From NCBI RefSeq assembly GCF_002949795.1, contig NZ_CP026692.1:4944545-5008544 (forward strand): a stretch of DNA of 64,000 bases, given 5' to 3'. Shown piece by piece: positions 60,122-64,000 of the stretch. Numbering within the stretch: the first letter of the stretch is position 1; every line of letters starts with the position of its first letter. The notes below the pieces were generated by a model, which had not been told where the DNA came from, searched no databases, and was given only the letters and a program-made list of their open reading frames with translations. Position numbers and translations under genes: made by a program. The DNA is from Nostoc sp. 'Lobaria pulmonaria (5183) cyanobiont'. Its GTDB lineage: Bacteria > Cyanobacteriota > Cyanobacteriia > Cyanobacteriales > Nostocaceae.

Positions 60122-60490
60122 AGAATGGATACGGCATCAAGTAGTTATGGATTGATTTTAGCAGTGTTATGGTTGGTGATCGCTACCCTTCCGAAATACC
60201 TTCGTGCTACACTGTAGTCAATATAAAACCTCTTCACAACTCCAATGAAATAGCTGAAATGAAGTAGTACCAAGCACCTGTTGCGCCCAAGCAATAAATG
60301 TCAACAAATAATAAACGCAGCTAGTTTGACAGGGTTACTTCACATAGTCATGCACTAAAAATATTGTCATCATTCCTATCTATATAGAACCGCTTGACGA
60401 GTATTTGCGGCTGAGTTCTTTTTGTGTCTAATCTACCCGTAGTTTTTGGATATACGCGGGTGGAATTTTGTGAATTGAGGTTTGAAAGGA
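60122..60490. other. Intergenic region upstream of the ABC-F gene
   Basis: 370 bp. No gene I can support. ABC-F resistance genes are often preceded by regulatory leader peptides; I looked for a short ORF with a ribosome site and a hairpin and found none convincing. Confidence 0.35.
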
Positions 60491-62105
60491 ATGCCGAAAA
60501 AATCAATATTGTTAGCTGAGAATTTAGCCTATGACCTCAGGGTAGATATAACTTTGTTTCAAGGAGTTCATGTGAATATTGAAGCAGGCGATCGCATCGC
60601 TTTAGTCGGTCGCAACGGGGTAGGAAAATCAACCTTATTAAAGATACTTGCAGGTAAAATCGACCCCAGCGTAGGTTCCACTTGGCGTAATGGTGTTGTC
60701 TTCTATTTGCCACAAATCAGTACTATCAGACAAGAAATTACAACATATTCAGGACTTAATTTTTTTATTTATATCTCTGATGAATGGTGGAAAATTGAGG
60801 AACTTTTGCAAACAAAACTTAGTACAAATCTTGACTTATCTCTATCAATTGCTAACTTGAGTGGTGGAGAACTAACAAAACTTTTTTTTGGCAATCGGTT
60901 TAGCTCAAGAACCAAAGCTACTACTACTTGATGAGCCAACAAATCACATGGATTTGCAAGCCTTAGAAAACTTAAAGCAGTTTCTTCAAGATTTTACAGG
61001 CGCTTTTGTAATTGTCTCGCATAAGCCTTTTTTCCTCGACCAAGTGACAGAGTTTACCTGGGAGCTTACACCTGTTGGAGTGAAAGTATATGGTGGTAAT
61101 TTCTCACACTATCGAGAACAAAAGGAAATCGAGTTAGAGGTAGCATTGCGATCGCACGAAGTTGCCAGAAAGGAACTCAAACGTACCCAACTGACAGCTA
61201 TGCAAGAACAGCAACGTGCAGCCCAATCTAGTCGCAACGGTCGGGCCAAGTTTCGGAATGGTAGTATTGATAGAATGGTAGCAGGGCTGATTAAAACCAA
61301 AGCTGAGGTGTCTACCGGAACAGCGAAAAAGAAACATGAAGCAGCAGTAGCAAAGGCTAATCAAAAGATTGAAGAAACGAAGGTCAAAACTACGAAAGTA
61401 ACGAGTATTCAGCTAGAAGAAAAAAATCAAAAACGCAGAAATCTAATTAATATCCAGGGTGCAAATCTTAGGATATCAGAACGTCTATTGATTCAAAATA
61501 TTCAACTGTATGTATCATCTGGCGATCGCATAGCCATTATCGGCGCAAACGGTTCTGGTAAATCGAGTTTGGTAAAGGCAATTTTGGGAAGGGAAAACCA
61601 AGCAGCGATTTTAGAATCAGGTGAAGTTTTGCTCACACCAGCCATGAAAGCTGTATATCTCGATCAAACCTATGAATTGGTAAATCGCCAATACACAATT
61701 CTGGAAAATATGCAAGCTGCCAATCCTCATCTTAGCTATCAGCTTTTGCGTCAACAACTAGGACACTTTCTGTTTAAATATGATGACGTTCCCAAAAACG
61801 CTTCCATACTGAGTGGAGGTGAATTGGCAAGATTAGCGATCGCTATGATCAGTATCTCAGAAATCGATCTACTGATTCTTGATGAGCCAACTAATAACCT
61901 GGATATTGAAACTGTTGAACAAATGGTAGTAGGTATCAATGATTACCAAGGAGCGCTTTGGGTAATTTCCCACGATATCGATTTCCTTAGCCGGATTAAC
62001 ATTACCCAAGGTTTCAAGTTGAGGGAACAAACTTTGCAAATGACAACTTATTTACCGAGTACACCAGAGCAATATTATCGAGAGTTGCTGGAATATCATA
62101 AATAA
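60491..62105 (+). pseudogene. ABC-F ATPase, frameshifted at a T8 run
   Basis: ATG 60491 (MPKKSILLAENLAYDLRVDI) with GAGG 10 nt upstream. First ATPase half: Walker A GRNGVGKSTLLKILAG and signature LSGGELTK. Eight Ts at 60882-60889 shift the frame; with seven Ts the protein continues FLAIGLAQEPKLLLLDEPTN (Walker B), then NHMDLQALENL. Then a linker (EVARKELKRTQLTAMQEQQR, typical of ABC-F), and a second half (IIGANGSGKSSLVKAIL, ILSGGELARLAIAMISISEI, LLILDEPTNNLDIETVE). ABC-F proteins act on ribosomes, as resistance or translation factors. The slip may be a sequencing artefact or phase-variable; otherwise the gene is intact. Confidence 0.85.
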
Positions 62106-62201
62106 AGCGATCGCCTCATGTAAATTTCCAGCTCAACAACAGAAGCCGCAAAGCATACAGGCAAGTTATAATTCTCTTGCGGATCAACGTAACAAAAATT
62201 T

Positions 62202-62528
62202 ATGAGTAACCCCATTGTGCAAGCCTTTTTCGTAGGCAGAGCAGTAGCTGAAGTAGTTAATGAGCGTTTAGAGGTCGCCTTGACCGATGCTTTGAGCGAT
62301 CTGGGCAAATTTGATGCAGAAGCTAGAGAGCAGTTGCGCCAGTTTACAGAAGAAGTCCTAGAGCGGGCAAATCGGGCAACAGAAGCAGCTAATGCCAGTC
62401 AACCTACCACAGGTACTGGACAAGCCAGTTCTGATTCTGGTGACTTGCAAGCAGATATTGACGAATTACGAGCCGAAATTGCCCTATTACGAACAGAATT
62501 GCAACATTATCGCCGAGCTTCTGCATAA
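62202..62528 (+). CDS. Conserved DUF6825-type protein
   Basis: 108 residues: MSNPIVQAFFVGRAVAEVVN, then ERLEVALTDALSDLGKFDAE, REQLRQFTEEVLERANRATE, a Ser/Gly/Thr linker, and a C-terminal coiled coil (ADIDELRAEIALLRTELQHY). The N-terminal VQAFFVGRAxAE motif is conserved across cyanobacteria and plants; the domain is annotated DUF6825. It is followed by an ABC1-type kinase gene 130 bp downstream. Function unknown; could assist thylakoid or membrane processes. Confidence 0.82.
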   Translation: MSNPIVQAFFVGRAVAEVVNERLEVALTDALSDLGKFDAEAREQLRQFTEEVLERANRATEAANASQPTTGTGQASSDSGDLQADIDELRAEIALLRTELQHYRRASA

Positions 62529-62658
62529 ATTTTAGTCATTAGTCATTGGTCAAAAATTATGTACAAATGACAAATGACACTTAAGAAAGAATAGTTTAGG
62601 AATCAGAGTGTCTTTTCTTCCAAGTGATTCGGTCGCAAACCAACGGTAAACAAAGTAT

Positions 62659-64000
62659 ATGGAACAAGGTTATTCAGAGAAGGCATACCGTTGGAATCGG
62701 GAAAAATACTCTAGCAAACGGCGTTTTGTGGACATTTGGTCTTTTGTCTTGACCTTATTGTTCAAACTTTGGTTATACAACAAATCTTGGAGTTATCCAG
62801 GTGGTGTGACTGATGTAAAGCAAGCTGCAAGACGCAAAACCCAAGCAGTATGGATTCGCAATACTCTACTGGATTTAGGGCCAACCTTCATCAAAGTTGG
62901 GCAACTGTTTTCTACCCGTGCTGATATATTCCCTGGTGAATATGTAGAAGAACTAGCCAAGTTACAAGACAAAGTACCCGCATTTAGTTATGAGCAAGTA
63001 GAAGCGATCGTTGAGAAAGAACTAGGCAAGAAAATTCCTGAACTCTTTCATAGTTTTGAACCGATTCCCTTAGCTGCTGCTAGCTTGGGGCAAGTACACA
63101 AAGCTGTGCTACATACTGGGGAATCGGTTGTTGTCAAGGTGCAACGTCCTGGACTAAAGAAATTATTTGAAATAGATTTACAGATTCTCAAAGGAATTAC
63201 CCGCTACTTTCAAAACCATCCCAAATGGGGACGGGGGCGAGATTGGTTGGGTATTTACGAAGAGTGTTGTCGCATTCTTTGGGAAGAAATTGATTATCTT
63301 AACGAAGGTCGTAACGCCGATACTTTTCGCCGGAACTTTCGCGGCTACGATTGGGTGAACGTCCCCAGAATATACTGGCGTTACGCTACTTCCAGAGTAC
63401 TGACTTTAGAATATCTCCCTGGAATTAAAATTAGCCAATACGAAGCTTTAGAAGCAGCAGGTTTAGATCGAAAGGCGATCGCTCGTCAAGGCGCTCAAGC
63501 CTACTTACTACAATTACTCAATAGTGGCTTTTTTCACGCCGATCCTCACCCAGGCAATATAGCCGTTAGTGCAAACGGTGCTTTAATATTCTACGATTTC
63601 GGCATGATGGGGCGGATTAAGTCCAACGTCCGCGAAGGATTGATGCAAACACTGTTTGGCATTGCCCAAAAAGATGGCGATCGCGTTGTGCAGTCTCTCA
63701 TCGATTTAGGTGCGATCGCCCCAACTGATGATATGGGCCCAGTACGGCGTTCCGTCCAGTATATGCTGGATCATTTTATGGATAAGCCCTTTGAGAACCA
63801 ATCAGTTGCAGCAATCAGTGACGACCTTTACGAAATAGCTTATAATCAGCCATTTAGATTTCCAGCAACTTTCACTTTTGTGATGCGAGCCTTTTCTACT
63901 CTAGAAGGGGTAGGCAAAGGCTTAGATCCAGAGTTTAACTTTATGGAAGTTGCCAAACCGTATGCAATGCAACTTATGACCGATATGAATGGTTCTGAGG
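62659..64000 (+). CDS. ABC1/UbiB/AarF-family atypical kinase (3' end cut by window)
   Basis: 447 codons present, ATG 62659 (MEQGYSEKAYRWNREKYSSK). ABC1 family motifs: FIKVGQLFSTRAD (K-x-G-Q), AAASLGQVHKAVLHTGESVV (alanine-rich loop in place of Gly-rich), VVVKVQRPG (Lys), EIDYLNEGRNADTF, NSGFFHADPHPGNIAV (catalytic) and FYDFGMMGRI (D-F-G). These kinases regulate prenyl-lipid (quinone, tocopherol) metabolism; cyanobacterial and plastid members lie at thylakoids or plastoglobules. The start follows directly after the DUF6825-type gene. C-terminus outside the window. Confidence 0.95.
   Translation, partial: MEQGYSEKAYRWNREKYSSKRRFVDIWSFVLTLLFKLWLYNKSWSYPGGVTDVKQAARRKTQAVWIRNTLLDLGPTFIKVGQLFSTRADIFPGEYVEELAKLQDKVPAFSYEQVEAIVEKELGKKIPELFHSFEPIPLAAASLGQVHKAVLHTGESVVVKVQRPGLKKLFEIDLQILKGITRYFQNHPKWGRGRDWLGIYEECCRILWEEIDYLNEGRNADTFRRNFRGYDWVNVPRIYWRYATSRVLTLEYLPGIKISQYEALEAAGLDRKAIARQGAQAYLLQLLNSGFFHADPHPGNIAVSANGALIFYDFGMMGRIKSNVREGLMQTLFGIAQKDGDRVVQSLIDLGAIAPTDDMGPVRRSVQYMLDHFMDKPFENQSVAAISDDLYEIAYNQPFRFPATFTFVMRAFSTLEGVGKGLDPEFNFMEVAKPYAMQLMTDMNGSE

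Overview
The window comes from a filamentous, Nostoc/Anabaena-like cyanobacterium. The evidence is psaC, psbK, psbM and psbZ, the NblS/Hik33 sensor kinase, a xisH-xisI pair, very frequent GCGATCGC (HIP1) palindromes, and heptanucleotide tandem repeats between genes. Housekeeping genes (glmS, purD, tgt, proA, ribH, cobS, a CCA-adding enzyme fusion, tRNA-Gly) alternate with stretches of decaying accessory DNA full of short dispersed repeats.

Region by region. 1-3.3 kb: membrane, BON-like and lipoprotein genes, then a broken Tn7-type tnsA directly downstream of glmS, which is the classical attTn7 position. The tnsA copy carries a stop codon and a 170-bp MITE, and it abuts an IS630 remnant. 3.3-12.7 kb: glmS, psaC, a frameshifted small gene, a MacAB-like export pair without its ATPase, and a TauD-type dioxygenase. 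13-22 kb: a glycosyltransferase, a 1325-residue membrane protein, repeats and a nucleotide-sugar epimerase. 22.8-27.7 kb: purD, xisH-xisI, nblS and a zinc-ribbon protein. 27.9-30.9 kb: an operon joining a PD-(D/E)XK nuclease-ParA fusion to a ParB-like protein, then a Uma2 nuclease.

31.4-39.3 kb is the most unusual stretch. On the minus strand lie remains of an extracellular contractile injection system (eCIS): Pvc16-like, tube, tail-assembly and DUF6760-type genes. They end in a translationally coupled FHA-(acidic repeat)-methylglyoxal-synthase-like fusion whose catalytic aspartate appears lost. On the plus strand lie a histidine kinase split by a MITE, a doubly broken response regulator, a fused 4-Cys kinase/binding-protein remnant and a zinc-ribbon FHA protein. 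This looks like an injection system and its phospho-signalling module caught in the middle of decay.

39.5-64 kb is mostly core genome: a TrpD-like protein, an LCP protein, an AI-2E family protein, ComF, CobS, Tgt, psbK, a ferredoxin, psbM, tandem UspA, ProA, tRNA-Gly, RibH, PsbZ, a DHH-CBS-CCA fusion, Uma2, an ABC-F protein with a T8 frameshift, and an ABC1/UbiB kinase cut by the window end. Internally deleted alpha/beta hydrolase, SDR and PhoD remnants lie between them. Recurrent themes are 21-bp tandem repeats on three loci, a 4-copy MITE family with CTAG-like target duplications, and intergenic repeats that have entered reading frames without breaking them. All calls are from reading the sequence; no database search was run.
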